Assembly (NCBI RefSeq): GCF_009795715.1
Contig: NZ_WTCR01000006.1
Span: 124,001 to 188,000 of the forward strand
Length of the DNA stretch: 64,000 nucleotides
Direction of reading: 5' to 3'
Origin: Labilibaculum euxinicum
GTDB taxonomy: Bacteria > Bacteroidota > Bacteroidia > Bacteroidales > Marinifilaceae
Part shown: piece after piece, positions 1-8,825 of the stretch
Numbering within the stretch: the first letter of the stretch is position 1
How the letters are laid out: every line of letters begins with the position of its first letter
Notes under the pieces: generated by a model
What the model was told of the DNA's origin: nothing
Database searches by the model: none
Seen by the model: only the letters and a program-made list of their open reading frames with translations
Position numbers and translations under genes: made by a program

Positions 1-679
1 CCGAATCATTAAATAATTCATTGAAAGTGTATATTGAAATGCTGTTGGTTTCTCCGTCAATATTTTCATCTGAGAATGTGTGGCTTCCACGAAGCATATT
101 TTGCTGTATTCCAATTGATTTCTCGGATAGATTGCCATTGAAAATAATGTTATCGCTATAAAAATCTATATCTGAGAAAGAAGTTCCATTGTATGCTTTT
201 AGCAAAATCATGTAGTAGTTTTCCTGCAATGCTTCATCGTCAAATTGAAAGGTAAATTCCAGTTTGTTTTCTTCCTTAATCTGATAGGAAAGATTTGTTA
301 TGGCAACTTTTTGTAATGTTTTGGTTTCAGATTCAGCCGTTCCTAAATCAGGGTACGAAACTTCAACTTGGTAGGAATTACCAGCTTTTATTGTATATGA
401 GTTTAAGGAGTACCATCCATCGTTTTCATGATTCATTTTCCCTAACAACTGATTGTTCTCTTTTATGATGATGTTGGCATTGGATAAAAACGTGTTGGCG
501 GACTGCTCCTGAAAAACTGAACTTTTACTTACGTGAACGCGGAGTAAACTATCCACCCCAAGCAGCGAATTGATAACCAATTTCGGTTCTTCTTCGGGAA
601 TGGGAACCTGCAGCTCTTCCTCGCAGGAAAAATGAAAAAACAGCAGGCAAATATTGAGAAAAAGCAATTGATATTTCAT
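1..679 (-). CDS. DUF4249-type outer-membrane lipoprotein, C-terminus beyond window
   Basis: An open frame begins at the ATG at 677-679 and runs off the left edge, so only about 226 N-terminal residues are visible. The start MKYQLLFLNICLLFFHFSC is a lipoprotein signal with the acylated Cys at residue 19, followed by an acidic linker and an immunoglobulin-like stretch (LVINSLL, then VEVSYPDLG). This layout matches the DUF4249 family, whose genes usually follow TonB-dependent receptor genes in Bacteroidota. The receptor gene lies directly upstream on the same strand with a 131-bp gap, so the two probably share a transcript. The gap holds a REP-like palindrome and one copy of a dispersed 57-bp repeat. 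The substrate of the pair is unknown. Confidence 0.75.
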   Translation of the reverse strand, partial: MKYQLLFLNICLLFFHFSCEEELQVPIPEEEPKLVINSLLGVDSLLRVHVSKSSVFQEQSANTFLSNANIIIKENNQLLGKMNHENDGWYSLNSYTIKAGNSYQVEVSYPDLGTAESETKTLQKVAITNLSYQIKEENKLEFTFQFDDEALQENYYMILLKAYNGTSFSDIDFYSDNIIFNGNLSEKSIGIQQNMLRGSHTFSDENIDGETNSISIYTFNELFNDS

Positions 680-715
680 ATAATCATAATTTGTTTTTAA
701 TTGTCATATAGCTTG

Positions 716-734
716 TCCCGAACTTGTTTCGGGA
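716..734. repeat. REP-like palindrome between receptor and lipoprotein genes
   Basis: TCCCGAA at 716-722 and TTCGGGA at 728-734 form a perfect 7-bp stem around a 5-base loop. Short palindromes of this sequence type are common intergenic repeats in Bacteroidota. It could form an mRNA hairpin between the receptor and DUF4249 cistrons and lower expression of the second, which is inference. Confidence 0.6.
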
Positions 735-791
735 GAACTTACCATGCTGGAATAATCATCTCCCTATGCGTCAAAATATCCTTGTTGTGGA
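735..791 (-). repeat. 57-bp dispersed repeat, copy 1
   Basis: This segment matches 32326-32382 at about 51 of 57 positions in the same orientation. Both copies sit just upstream of a minus-strand gene. On the minus strand one frame reads KDILTHREMIIPAW then a stop in both copies, and most differences between the copies are synonymous. In this copy the frame is closed upstream by a TGA and has no ATG, so it looks like a remnant or a non-coding repeat rather than a gene. Confidence 0.7.
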
Positions 792-810
792 CCTGTCATA
801 ATAGTTTTTC

Positions 811-3402
811 TTAAAATTTATAGGAATAACTTACACTTGGCAGAAAAGCGAACAGACTAATTTGCTTTAAGCTGTAACTGGTGGCGCCAAATTCGTTTTG
901 AGTTTCGCTTATGGAAACGTAGTTGGCATTTTTCCTGTTGTACACATTATTAATACTTATATTCCATGTTCTTATTCCATGTTTCTTGAATTTTCTAAAA
1001 TTGATTGAGAAATCCATTCTATGATAATTCGGTAATCTAAACCCATTTCTATGTGAAAAAATAGGCGTTGAGGAAATTTTTCCAGGATAATAGGGTGAAA
1101 CCGAACTTATATTTGTTGAAGAAAGTGTTGCAGGCAAACCGCTTCCATAAACCCAGGCAACGGAAAAATCGATTTTCTTGCTTAATTTTTGATTTAGTAA
1201 GACTGAGAAATCGTGACGGCGATCGTAAGGGGAAGCAAATGTTTTACCACCATTTATCTCCGGATATTTCACAAACGATTTGGAAAATGTGTACGCCATA
1301 TTTCCCGTAGTTTTACCATTGGTTTTGCTCAGATTAAGCTCTAAACCATTGCTCCACGATTTTCCAGCTTCTACAATGTTTTCCCAGTCGGCACTCACAT
1401 TCTGAAAAAAATATGCATCGCTGAATTCTAAAACATTACGGGATAATTTGTGGTAATATTCAGCGGTTAATTTTACTGATTTAGAGAAAGAATAATTGGT
1501 TCCTCCGGTATATTGAAAGGAATCGATAGGTTTAATTTTACTTGTTACGGGCAGCCAAAGATCGGTTGGCAGACTAAGTGAACTGGTTGTAACCAGATGG
1601 AGGTATTGAGTCATCTGCGAAAAGCTTCCTGTTACAGTCCATTTGGGATGCAGATAATATTGAGCACTAAACCTCGGTTCTACGGTTGAGTAGTAGGTTC
1701 CTTCTACAATAAAACTACTCCATCGTGATCCCATATTTACAAGGAATTTTTTTCCGAACTGAATTTGACATTCACCAAACAGAATTAATTCTTTTGAGCT
1801 TATAATTTGATCGTTGTATGTGTTTTGTTCGTTTTGATTGCTGTTTCGGTACAGTTCGCTGCCTGGTTTGGTGTGATGCAGTGAGCTTTCCATTCCAAAT
1901 TTCAGATAATGTTTCGAGTCGGGAATCCAATCGAATTCCGATTTAAGTGTAAAATCACGAATGCCTGATCTAAATTGATAATTGTAGTTTTCTTTAAAAC
2001 TTTCGCCTTCATTTTGCACAGATTTCTTATCCTTAACTAAAAAGGTATATCTGCTTAGTATCAAAGAAGTATTTCCGAAAAGGTGGTTGCTGTATATATG
2101 GTTCCAGCGAAGAGAATTTGTGAAATTACCCCATCCAACTTTATTTTCGGTTTTCTCTTTTGATGTGGTTGTTACCTGTTCCGTATTTTTTAAATTAATT
2201 AAATCGCCGCCCCAATAGGTGCTGAAGAAAATCTTATCGCGTTGAGAGAATTTATGTGTAAGCTTAAAATTTAAATCACCATAGTAGTAGCCGCCGGTCA
2301 CATCGCTGTCTGCTAGTGCTAAAATGCCTTTTAATAGTAAATCGAGATAGGATCGCCGAACCGAAAGATTGAATGTTGTTTTGTCCTTTTTAATTGGACC
2401 ATGAAGGTTAAATTTGGCCGTTAAAAGTCCGATACTAAAATCGCCACCCAATTTTTTCGAATTCCCGTCTTTCATGCGAATATCGAGTACGGAAGAAACA
2501 CGACCGCCGTAATGTGCGGGGAAACCTCCTTTTATCAGTTTTACATGGTTTATGGCATCAGGATTGAAAACGGAAAATAATCCGAACAAATGTGAGGAAT
2601 AGTAAACAGGAACATCATCAAGAAGAATTAAATTCTGAGCAGGTGAACCGTTTCGTACGATAAACCCTCCAAGACCTTCATTCGTGGACTGAACACCAGG
2701 AAATTGGATTAAATTCTGAAACAAATCATTTTCGCCTAAAATTCCTGAATTACAGAATTTATCAGAATTTATCGTATTACTGCTTACAAATTGATGATTA
2801 ATGTTATTGCCTTTTTTATCAGCAACAACTTTTATTTCATTAAGAATGGTTTTGGGCTCTAAGGCTATGTTAATACTGGTGTCTTGTTTGGGGAATATGC
2901 TAATGACAGCATCTTGATAGCCAACATAGGAGATTTGTAGTTTGTAGACTTTTTGATTGAGTGAAAAGCTATAAAAGCCAAAGTTGTTGCTAATTGTACC
3001 TGTGTAATTTTCTACATTAACAACACTTGCGTTGATAAGAGATTCGCCTGTTTCGGAATCGGTTATGAATCCGCTGATGCTGTATTTTCGTTCTGATGGA
3101 GGAATGCCAATTAAAAAGATTTTATTCTCGCGGGTGATAATTTTAAATGCTTTTGCATCAATAATTTCGTTCAGGAAGTATTTAAGACTTCCTGTTAAGG
3201 CGGGAAGTTCAATGTATTGATTTGTATTTAGTTCGCTTGTATAACTAAATTCAGCACCGGTTTGTTTACTTATTTCGTTCAATAATTCGTGGAGAGGATA
3301 GGCAACGTTTGGAAACTCTAATTGTTTAGACATTAAATGCTCCTGACAGAATACTGATGAGGAGAGAAGAAGGAAAGAAAATAGAATTAATAATTTTCTC
3401 AT
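811..3402 (-). CDS. TonB-dependent receptor with N-terminal STN domain
   Basis: This is an outer-membrane active transporter of about 863 residues, energised by TonB. Order of parts: signal peptide (MRKLLILFSFLLLSSSVFCQ), STN domain at about residues 25-75 (the region that contacts FecR-type anti-sigma factors), a carboxypeptidase-like regulatory beta-sandwich (about 105-190), a plug (about 215-325, with GGFIVRNGSPAQNLILLDDV) and a beta barrel to the C-terminus ending in aromatic YSYKF. The frame extends upstream to a TTG at 3435, but that codon lies in the -7 element of the promoter at 3433-3464, so the ATG at 3402 is used. The STN domain points to control by the sigma/FecR pair at 5306-6932. 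The ligand cannot be told from sequence. Confidence 0.9.
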   Translation of the reverse strand: MRKLLILFSFLLLSSSVFCQEHLMSKQLEFPNVAYPLHELLNEISKQTGAEFSYTSELNTNQYIELPALTGSLKYFLNEIIDAKAFKIITRENKIFLIGIPPSERKYSISGFITDSETGESLINASVVNVENYTGTISNNFGFYSFSLNQKVYKLQISYVGYQDAVISIFPKQDTSINIALEPKTILNEIKVVADKKGNNINHQFVSSNTINSDKFCNSGILGENDLFQNLIQFPGVQSTNEGLGGFIVRNGSPAQNLILLDDVPVYYSSHLFGLFSVFNPDAINHVKLIKGGFPAHYGGRVSSVLDIRMKDGNSKKLGGDFSIGLLTAKFNLHGPIKKDKTTFNLSVRRSYLDLLLKGILALADSDVTGGYYYGDLNFKLTHKFSQRDKIFFSTYWGGDLINLKNTEQVTTTSKEKTENKVGWGNFTNSLRWNHIYSNHLFGNTSLILSRYTFLVKDKKSVQNEGESFKENYNYQFRSGIRDFTLKSEFDWIPDSKHYLKFGMESSLHHTKPGSELYRNSNQNEQNTYNDQIISSKELILFGECQIQFGKKFLVNMGSRWSSFIVEGTYYSTVEPRFSAQYYLHPKWTVTGSFSQMTQYLHLVTTSSLSLPTDLWLPVTSKIKPIDSFQYTGGTNYSFSKSVKLTAEYYHKLSRNVLEFSDAYFFQNVSADWENIVEAGKSWSNGLELNLSKTNGKTTGNMAYTFSKSFVKYPEINGGKTFASPYDRRHDFSVLLNQKLSKKIDFSVAWVYGSGLPATLSSTNISSVSPYYPGKISSTPIFSHRNGFRLPNYHRMDFSINFRKFKKHGIRTWNISINNVYNRKNANYVSISETQNEFGATSYSLKQISLFAFLPSVSYSYKF

Positions 3403-3432
3403 GAAGAGTGTTGGTTCAAAATGAATATTTGT

Positions 3433-3464
3433 CAAATTTACAATATGTTATTATAAACGACAAA
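3433..3464 (-). promoter_or_regulatory. Bacteroidota-type promoter of the receptor gene
   Basis: On the minus strand TTTG (3461-3464), exactly 20 bases, then TAAATTTG (3433-3440), a full match to the TTTG-N19-21-TAnnTTTG pattern. It lies between a terminator hairpin and the receptor start, so receptor and DUF4249 lipoprotein can be transcribed separately from the sigma/FecR genes. Confidence 0.75.
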
Positions 3465-3465
3465 G

Positions 3466-3483
3466 GGAAGCCCGAAGGCTTCC
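3466..3483 (-). terminator. UUCG-loop terminator hairpin
   Basis: GGAAGCC and GGCTTCC form a 7-bp stem with a TTCG loop on the minus strand. The following T-tract is short (CTTTG) and overlaps the -33 element of the next promoter. On the plus strand the stem is followed by six T, so it may act in both directions. Confidence 0.65.
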
Positions 3484-3539
3484 TTTTTTAATTTGAAATA
3501 ACTCCTGAAAGGAGCAGTTGGTAAATTTATTGTTGAAAA

Positions 3540-3995
3540 TTAATTTACTTTCTTAAAAATATATCTGGTAATATAAATTCCTTTTCCATCTCCTTTACCG
3601 CTGTCACTCTCAACACCACTGGTTACAAAAGCAAGTTCCCAACCTTCTGCACTAAGCTTGTTTATTTTCGATGATGTTAGTGCATCGTTTGAAGCAATGT
3701 TTTGGAAATTGATACCGGCAACACTATAGAAATTTAATAATTTTGTTTCGGCAAATTTAGACACTTTGGCATCGGAACGTTTTACATCACCTTGTTTGCT
3801 TTTTTTACCATCGGTTCTTTCTGTTGTAAACGCTTCTGCATCAATAGCGTCTTTTTCTTCAATTAACCGGGAACGCCCAATTCCCATAGGAACAATTGAT
3901 TCTACCGATGTAATAACTTTGTATTGCACTGTCTGAGCCTGTGATTCGAATACAAATCCAAATGCGATAACCGCAATAAATAAAAACTTCTTCAT
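3540..3995 (-). CDS. Small exported protein, DUF4177-like
   Basis: A 151-residue protein with a clear signal peptide (MKKFLFIAVIAFGFVFESQAQ) and no membrane segment. The pattern YKVIT near the start and LSAEGWELAFV near the end resembles the small DUF4177 fold (YKV...L.....GWELV), with an inserted charged region (DGKKSKQGDVKRSDAK) between. It is the last gene before the terminator at 3466-3483, so it closes the cluster that begins with the sigma factor. No enzymatic motif is visible and the role is unknown. Confidence 0.7.
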   Translation of the reverse strand: MKKFLFIAVIAFGFVFESQAQTVQYKVITSVESIVPMGIGRSRLIEEKDAIDAEAFTTERTDGKKSKQGDVKRSDAKVSKFAETKLLNFYSVAGINFQNIASNDALTSSKINKLSAEGWELAFVTSGVESDSGKGDGKGIYITRYIFKKVN

Positions 3996-4044
3996 TTTTC
4001 TATTTTAATAATTATTAATATGCTAATTTATGTTTTTTATCGAA

Positions 4045-4737
4045 TTATTCATAAAGATAAATTTGTTTTTTATCCTTCATGATAATGATTTTTTTACCAC
4101 CTGCATATCCATCTTCTTCATCCAAACGATATCTTTTTTCCCTTTCCAAATGAATTGTTGCGGGGCCGGGATATAGGTTTCTCATGTCATCAGAGTCCAG
4201 ATAAATGTATTCTGAATTTCTTCTGCCGGCAGTCTTACTAATAGTTGTTCCTGATTGCTCAATACTTATGGTAATACTCTCATCATAACTTAAAGGCGAA
4301 CCATTCCAGTACAATCTTCCCGATGAGAACAAATCAATTTCCTCTAAGTCATTAGGGATTGTTGTATATGCGATATCATCGGTATAAATGCTGTTCACAA
4401 AATCTCGATCCCAGTTTTTATTATAGATGAAATCAACATCAGAAAAACCTCTTGTTTTCCATATATATTCATGAAATAAAGGCCAATAATCGTGATGTCT
4501 TTCCCCATTAAATTTCACGTTCGAATCTTCAACAAGTTTGATATGAACACCAGAGCTATTTCTCACCTTAAATTCTGCAGTCGCAGTAGTTTCATTCATA
4601 TAGTTATCGTATACAAGCTTATATGACTGATAGACGGGTGTGTCATCTGCCAAGTCGTTCGAATTAATTTTCTCACAACTAATAAAGCCGAATCCCAATA
4701 AAATGGTGAATAGGTATGTAAATACTTGTCGTGTCAT
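4045..4737 (-). CDS. Lipoprotein of unknown function
   Basis: A 230-residue protein starting MTRQVFTYLFTILLGFGFISCEK, a lipoprotein signal with Cys21 as acylation site. The rest is polar, rich in Tyr and Asp, with many short beta-prone stretches and a strongly basic segment near the end (GGKKIIIMKDKKQIYLYE). No family is recognised. It lies 17 bp after the beta-barrel gene at 4755-5288 and 49 bp before the DUF4177-like gene, all on one strand, so it probably belongs to the envelope cargo of this sigma/FecR cluster. Confidence 0.7.
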   Translation of the reverse strand: MTRQVFTYLFTILLGFGFISCEKINSNDLADDTPVYQSYKLVYDNYMNETTATAEFKVRNSSGVHIKLVEDSNVKFNGERHHDYWPLFHEYIWKTRGFSDVDFIYNKNWDRDFVNSIYTDDIAYTTIPNDLEEIDLFSSGRLYWNGSPLSYDESITISIEQSGTTISKTAGRRNSEYIYLDSDDMRNLYPGPATIHLEREKRYRLDEEDGYAGGKKIIIMKDKKQIYLYE

Positions 4738-4754
4738 AACTTTATGTTTTCGTT

Positions 4755-5288
4755 CTAGAAAGCAATTCCCAAGGTAAGTCCGGCTCTTAACGTAAAGCCA
4801 TCCCAGTTGCCGGTATCAAAGTCTTCTTCGGTTCCTGATTTTGCATCAACATTTGCGCTTGTGTAACCCGGCCCAAAAAACCATTCGAAGCTTACTCTTT
4901 TCTTAAAAATATACTGTTGGCCAATAATTAAACCGGCACCCAATCCGTTTAAGGTGGCTTCATCATTTACTTCATTCTCCAAATTGTAATGCAGATAACG
5001 AGCGTAAGGCGCTACAAAAAATCCTTTTGGTGCCGGCGAATCTGAAAGATAAAAGCGGTATTCAGGAGTAATTCCCCAACCTCTTACTTTGGTGTCGTCC
5101 CAAGAATTGCCAGTGTACAAAAGGCCCAATTGAATACTGCTGTTGTCGTTTAGCTTGTGCTCTGCAAAAAATGATCCTGTTCGCACCAATGGACTTAGTA
5201 AATTGGCTTTAATTACTGTGTTCTGTGCTTTTGTAAAGCTTATGCCGGCAAGCATGATAAAAGCGAACAATATGATTTTGTTTCTCAT
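4755..5288 (-). CDS. DUF3575-like outer-membrane beta-barrel protein
   Basis: A 177-residue protein with a signal peptide (cleavage near FTKAQ) followed by alternating beta strands. The opening VIKANLLSPLVRTGSFFAEHK resembles the DUF3575 family of small Bacteroidota outer-membrane barrels, and the C-terminus LTLGIAF ends in Phe as outer-membrane proteins usually do. It lies 17 bp after fecR on the same strand and is probably co-transcribed with it. The function of the family is unknown. Confidence 0.7.
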   Translation of the reverse strand: MRNKIILFAFIMLAGISFTKAQNTVIKANLLSPLVRTGSFFAEHKLNDNSSIQLGLLYTGNSWDDTKVRGWGITPEYRFYLSDSPAPKGFFVAPYARYLHYNLENEVNDEATLNGLGAGLIIGQQYIFKKRVSFEWFFGPGYTSANVDAKSGTEEDFDTGNWDGFTLRAGLTLGIAF

Positions 5289-5305
5289 TGTTTTAAAATT
5301 TCGAT

Positions 5306-6283
5306 TTAGTTTTTACCATCAGTAATGGTCAAATGATTTCCTTTTTGTGTAATATGAACTTTTAAAAGAAGTTCCAATTCATCAATTACTTTGTTGATAG
5401 GCGCATTCGAAAAAGAATTGGTGTAGGTGAGAGTATCTAATTTAGCACTCCTGTTTGTGATTTTTACACCGTAATAATTCTCAAGATCACTGAAAACTTT
5501 TGCAATTGGCGTGTCCTTGAATGTAAGAACATTGGTTTTCCACGAGTTGAAATTTAATTCTTCGTTCTTCGATTCGCTTACCTTACGTTTTTGAATGATT
5601 CCTTTTTCTCCTTTAGTTAGATAAACTATTTCCTGCGTTTTCTGATTTTTCAGACTTACTTTCCCAGAATTCACACTTACAATAGTTGTTCCATCCATTT
5701 CATTTTTAACATTGAAGCTGGTACCAAGCACTTCAATAATTGCATTTCCGGATTTGATTATAAATGGTTTGGTCGGATTGGGCTTCACTTGAAAGTAAGC
5801 TTCTCCTTCCATCTCTACATTTCTTACTTTTGAATTAAAATATTTTGGATAAATGATTTTACTCTCCTTGTTTAAAAACACTTCGGTTCCGTCAGCCAAT
5901 ACAATTTTATTTTTTGTTTGCAGGCTTTTGTATTCTGCGTATTTACCAAAGCCTGGTGTTGTCTGATACAGGTAAACCAAACTAAGCGAGAGCAAAACAA
6001 GAACAGTGGCTGCATATTGCATAAACAAGTTTACTTTTTTCAGTTGAACTGTTTTTCCTGATTTTGCTTTTATGATTTTCCAATCAGCGGCTTCATCAAT
6101 TTTTTGGAACACTTCAATTCCTTTGCTCGATTTCCAGATTTTCTGCATTTTAAGAAAGGTATCTTTGTTTGCAGAATCAGCTTGTATCCACTTTTGGAAT
6201 TCCTGCTTGTCCTGATCAGAAGAAGTTTCCTCTAAAATGGCCTTTAAAAGCTGCTCGTCGATATGTTGATTGTTTTGTTTCAT
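5306..6283 (-). CDS. FecR-type anti-sigma factor
   Basis: A 325-residue inner-membrane regulator. Residues 1-75 are a cytoplasmic sigma-binding region (EQLLKAILEETSSDQDKQEFQKW), about 87-107 is one membrane span (AATVLVLLSLSLVYLY), about 115-215 is the periplasmic FecR domain (VEMEGEAYFQVKPNPTKPF, VLGTSFNVK), and the C-terminal 70 residues are DUF4974, the part that contacts the receptor STN domain. It lies 73 bp after its sigma factor. By family knowledge it holds the sigma factor inactive until the receptor signals. Confidence 0.93.
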   Translation of the reverse strand: MKQNNQHIDEQLLKAILEETSSDQDKQEFQKWIQADSANKDTFLKMQKIWKSSKGIEVFQKIDEAADWKIIKAKSGKTVQLKKVNLFMQYAATVLVLLSLSLVYLYQTTPGFGKYAEYKSLQTKNKIVLADGTEVFLNKESKIIYPKYFNSKVRNVEMEGEAYFQVKPNPTKPFIIKSGNAIIEVLGTSFNVKNEMDGTTIVSVNSGKVSLKNQKTQEIVYLTKGEKGIIQKRKVSESKNEELNFNSWKTNVLTFKDTPIAKVFSDLENYYGVKITNRSAKLDTLTYTNSFSNAPINKVIDELELLLKVHITQKGNHLTITDGKN

Positions 6284-6356
6284 TTTGCTGTTTCTAATGG
6301 TATGACAAATATGAATGACCGCACACGTACTTGAATTCGAAAAAAAAATGAAAAAT

Positions 6357-6932
6357 TTATTTCAATGCGTTCAATAGGTAAACAATAAGCAGTGATGCCA
6401 GCATGGGGCCAATTGTTATCCGTAAGCTTTTTAGAGCTTTCGAGATTTGCGTTTCGACTGTACGTTTCGAAATTCCTAACTGATCTGCAATTTCCTGATT
6501 GGTGAAACCCTCTATTCGGTTCAGCTTAAATATTCGCTGACATTGTTCAGGCAATTCATCAATGGCTTGAAATAGGGCGTATTCTAATTCTGTCTGTTCT
6601 AATATTTTATCAGCTTCCAAGCTAAAACCAGAACTTAAATATTTGATGTTCTCATGATGAGTGGCATGGTTTTTTCTTTGTTTGATGGTATTTAGGCAGG
6701 CATTTCGAACCGAAGTAAACAAATGTGCCTTGGCTGAAGTATGAATTTTTACAGATTCCCGATTATCGAACAGATGAACAAAGACATCCTGAACAATTTC
6801 CCTTGAATCATCTAAATCGGACAGAAATTTATTGGCATAAGCCGTTAAAACAGAATAGTGTTCTTTAAAAAGTTGTTCTATTCTTGTTTCCGTCAGGTTT
6901 TCGAACTGTTGGGTTTTTAGTGCGTGTTCCAT
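6357..6932 (-). CDS. ECF sigma factor, FecI-like
   Basis: A 191-residue sigma-70 factor of the extracytoplasmic-function group. Region 2 is at about residues 20-90 (YANKFLSDLDDSREIVQDVFVHLF) and region 4 with its helix-turn-helix at about 120-170 (LPEQCQRIFKLNRIEGFTNQEIADQLGISKRTVETQISKA, read in two parts). The C-terminal tail (LASLLIVYLLNALK) is hydrophobic, as is common for Bacteroidota members. It is the first gene of the cluster with FecR, three envelope proteins and the receptor downstream. Confidence 0.93.
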   Translation of the reverse strand: MEHALKTQQFENLTETRIEQLFKEHYSVLTAYANKFLSDLDDSREIVQDVFVHLFDNRESVKIHTSAKAHLFTSVRNACLNTIKQRKNHATHHENIKYLSSGFSLEADKILEQTELEYALFQAIDELPEQCQRIFKLNRIEGFTNQEIADQLGISKRTVETQISKALKSLRITIGPMLASLLIVYLLNALK

Positions 6933-7575
6933 TTACTATTAATAGACTGAGTTGTGCATGCAATATTTTTTAAAAAGGGAATTTAACCTCTTTCTAAACA
7001 ATAGACAATTAAAAAGGGCAGCACACGTATCATAAAATGAAAAAAGTTTGTTTTTATTTGAATAGACATGGTGCTTTCACTTTTGTTTTTTACTGAAAGC
7101 CTTACTGATAGCGGGCACTTCAGTTTTTAATAAATTAGAGAGGTTTCCCCAACATGAAATAGAAACTTGTTAGGAGCGAAGGCTTTCTTTTCATCATGAA
7201 GTGCCCTTCGCACTCGGACGAAGGCTTCTTTTTCTTCATAAAACCCTTTTCGCTCCAATGCGAAGGTCTCTTTTTAATCAAAACATATGTTTCGCAGTAA
7301 TGCGAAGGTCTTATTTTCATCAAAAGCCTATTTCGTATTAGTGCGAAGGCTTTATCAGCACCATTGAGGAACTATCCGCAGGAAGCGAAAGGGCTTCCAG
7401 CACCAAAATGGATGCTTCGCTCTGGAGCGAATTGGAGCCCATGTAGAATTTGAAACTATAAATTGAAGTGAACTGTAAGCAATTCTTTACTAGGATACAT
7501 TCTGCTGTGAGCGAGATATAAAAACACCGAAACTGGAGGGCTTCGGTGTTGATTTTGTGCTTGTATTTAATCAAT
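6933..7575. other. Gene-free interval with periodic hairpins
   Basis: No convincing gene lies here. Short minus-strand open frames at 7135-7323 and 7338-7574 exist only because the 42-bp repeat period is a multiple of three; their peptides are reiterated KKKPSSECEG-like strings with no start context. The first 100 bp form the upstream region of the sigma gene. An inverted repeat AACACCGA (7523-7530) and TCGGTGTT (7543-7550) lies near the right end. Confidence 0.6.
7155..7520. repeat. Degenerate 42-bp tandem repeat array with hairpins
   Basis: The anchor GCGAA recurs at 7176, 7218 (as ACGAA), 7260, 7302, 7343, 7385 and 7427, and as GCGAG at 7511, with spacings of 42, 42, 42, 41, 42, 42 and 84. 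Most units pair the anchor with an upstream TTCGC: TTCGC-6-GCGAA at 7249-7264 and 7291-7306, CTTCG-8-CGAAG at 7206-7223, TTCG-8-CGAA at 7332-7347, TTCGCTC-2-GAGCGAA at 7416-7431, and GGAAGC-6-GCTTCC at 7381-7398. The stems are kept while the sequence between them varies. Confidence 0.75.
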
Positions 7576-7607
7576 AAAAAAGGCTTTGCAAATGTGCAAA
7601 GCCTTTT
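7576..7607 (-). terminator. Intrinsic terminator after DUF819 gene
   Basis: AAAAAGGCTTTGCA, loop AATG, TGCAAAGCCTTTTT: a perfect 14-bp stem including A and T tails, ending 23 bp beyond the DUF819 stop codon. It can act in both directions. Confidence 0.9.
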
Positions 7608-7629
7608 TGTTTATATTTTTTGATTCGAT

Positions 7630-8799
7630 CTAGCTTAAATACAAGGCAATGGAAACACCAATAAAGGTACCGATGATGTAACCCAAAATACCAACCAAAA
7701 TTCCGGGTGTCACCAGCTTCTTTTGTCCCATAGATGCTGCCATTGGAGCAGCAACTGATGGCCCCATAATGTTTGCTGCCGATGAAATTACCACTTCGTA
7801 AACATCCAGTTTGAATAGTTTGGCCACAGCGAGCATAAACAGGAAATGGAAGAGCATAATGGTTAGGTAAAATCCCAGTACAGCAGGGCCAATGCTAAAT
7901 ATTTGTGTCATGTTGGTAGCTGCACCAATTACCGCCAAAAAGATGTACATCATCCACAAACCAAGCGAAAAGGCGGTGTCTTCCAATGGTTTTAGTCTCT
8001 TTGGGAACAGGTTAGCGGCAAGCACTGCTAAAACTGTAATCACCAATATGCTAAGGTTTAATTTGGTGTGCAATAAGTCTTGAAGATAGGGAGAAAGAAG
8101 ATTTCCCAATCCGGCAATTAAGGCAGCAATAAATACAGAAACGGCTACCCGCTCCAAACTCATTGGGAATTGTGCTTTGTCGGATGATGTGGCAGATTCC
8201 TCTTCATTTTCTTTCTTAGGTTTCACAAAAAAGCGGGATAAGAACAGGAGAGAAGGAGTAAGGAACAGAAATAGTGTATACAAATTCGATACAAAATTAT
8301 CAACAGCTATAGTTGCTGTAAATAATGGATTGGTGCTGAAATTTAATATCTCGGCCGCGGCAATGAAGTTAACACTTCCACCAATAAGTGTGGCAGCAAT
8401 TACACCTGCTGTGTTTCCTGAATCTGCACCTAAATCAATTAACCAAAATGCAATAAAGCATCCCAGTACAATTCCAATAGCACCTAAAATATAGGCCACC
8501 AATAGCTTTCCGCTCTCTTTCACAATTTTAAGGATGTTGGAACTGAACAGCAACATGGGAATAGAAATGGGGATAAAATAGGAGAATACCATATCGTATA
8601 CATCTACTTTAATGGTTGGGTTAGATGCTACCGGTACCACACCGGCCATTGCAAGCAGTGACATGGATATCATGGTAACCAAAATTCCGGATAGTTTGCC
8701 AAACCATTTTTTGTGTTCGGAATAGAGACCAAAAGCTGCTGCTCCAGCTATCACGAAAAACAAGGTTAAATTGCTTTCGGGAGATATTAGTGATTGCAT
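7630..8799 (-). CDS. DUF819 family integral membrane protein
   Basis: A protein of 389 residues from the ATG at 8799, with about ten to twelve hydrophobic spans and a Lys/Glu-rich loop near residues 195-210. Gly-rich segments (AATLIGGSVNFIAAAEIL, then ISSAANIMGPSVAAPMAASM) are typical of DUF819 (YjcL-like) proteins, which resemble secondary transporters but have no firm substrate. An in-frame TTG at 8856 lies inside the promoter at 8826-8857, so the downstream ATG, which starts directly before the first membrane span, is the better start. It stands alone between terminators. Confidence 0.85.
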   Translation of the reverse strand: MQSLISPESNLTLFFVIAGAAAFGLYSEHKKWFGKLSGILVTMISMSLLAMAGVVPVASNPTIKVDVYDMVFSYFIPISIPMLLFSSNILKIVKESGKLLVAYILGAIGIVLGCFIAFWLIDLGADSGNTAGVIAATLIGGSVNFIAAAEILNFSTNPLFTATIAVDNFVSNLYTLFLFLTPSLLFLSRFFVKPKKENEEESATSSDKAQFPMSLERVAVSVFIAALIAGLGNLLSPYLQDLLHTKLNLSILVITVLAVLAANLFPKRLKPLEDTAFSLGLWMMYIFLAVIGAATNMTQIFSIGPAVLGFYLTIMLFHFLFMLAVAKLFKLDVYEVVISSAANIMGPSVAAPMAASMGQKKLVTPGILVGILGYIIGTFIGVSIALYLS

Positions 8800-8825
8800 A
8801 GTTGATTGATTTAGATTAGGAGGAA

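Noticed and set aside
7135-7574. Two short minus-strand open frames read as small proteins
   Set aside because: They are products of the 42-bp repeat array, whose period keeps a frame open; the peptides are low-complexity reiterations and the frame shifts where one unit is 41 bp.
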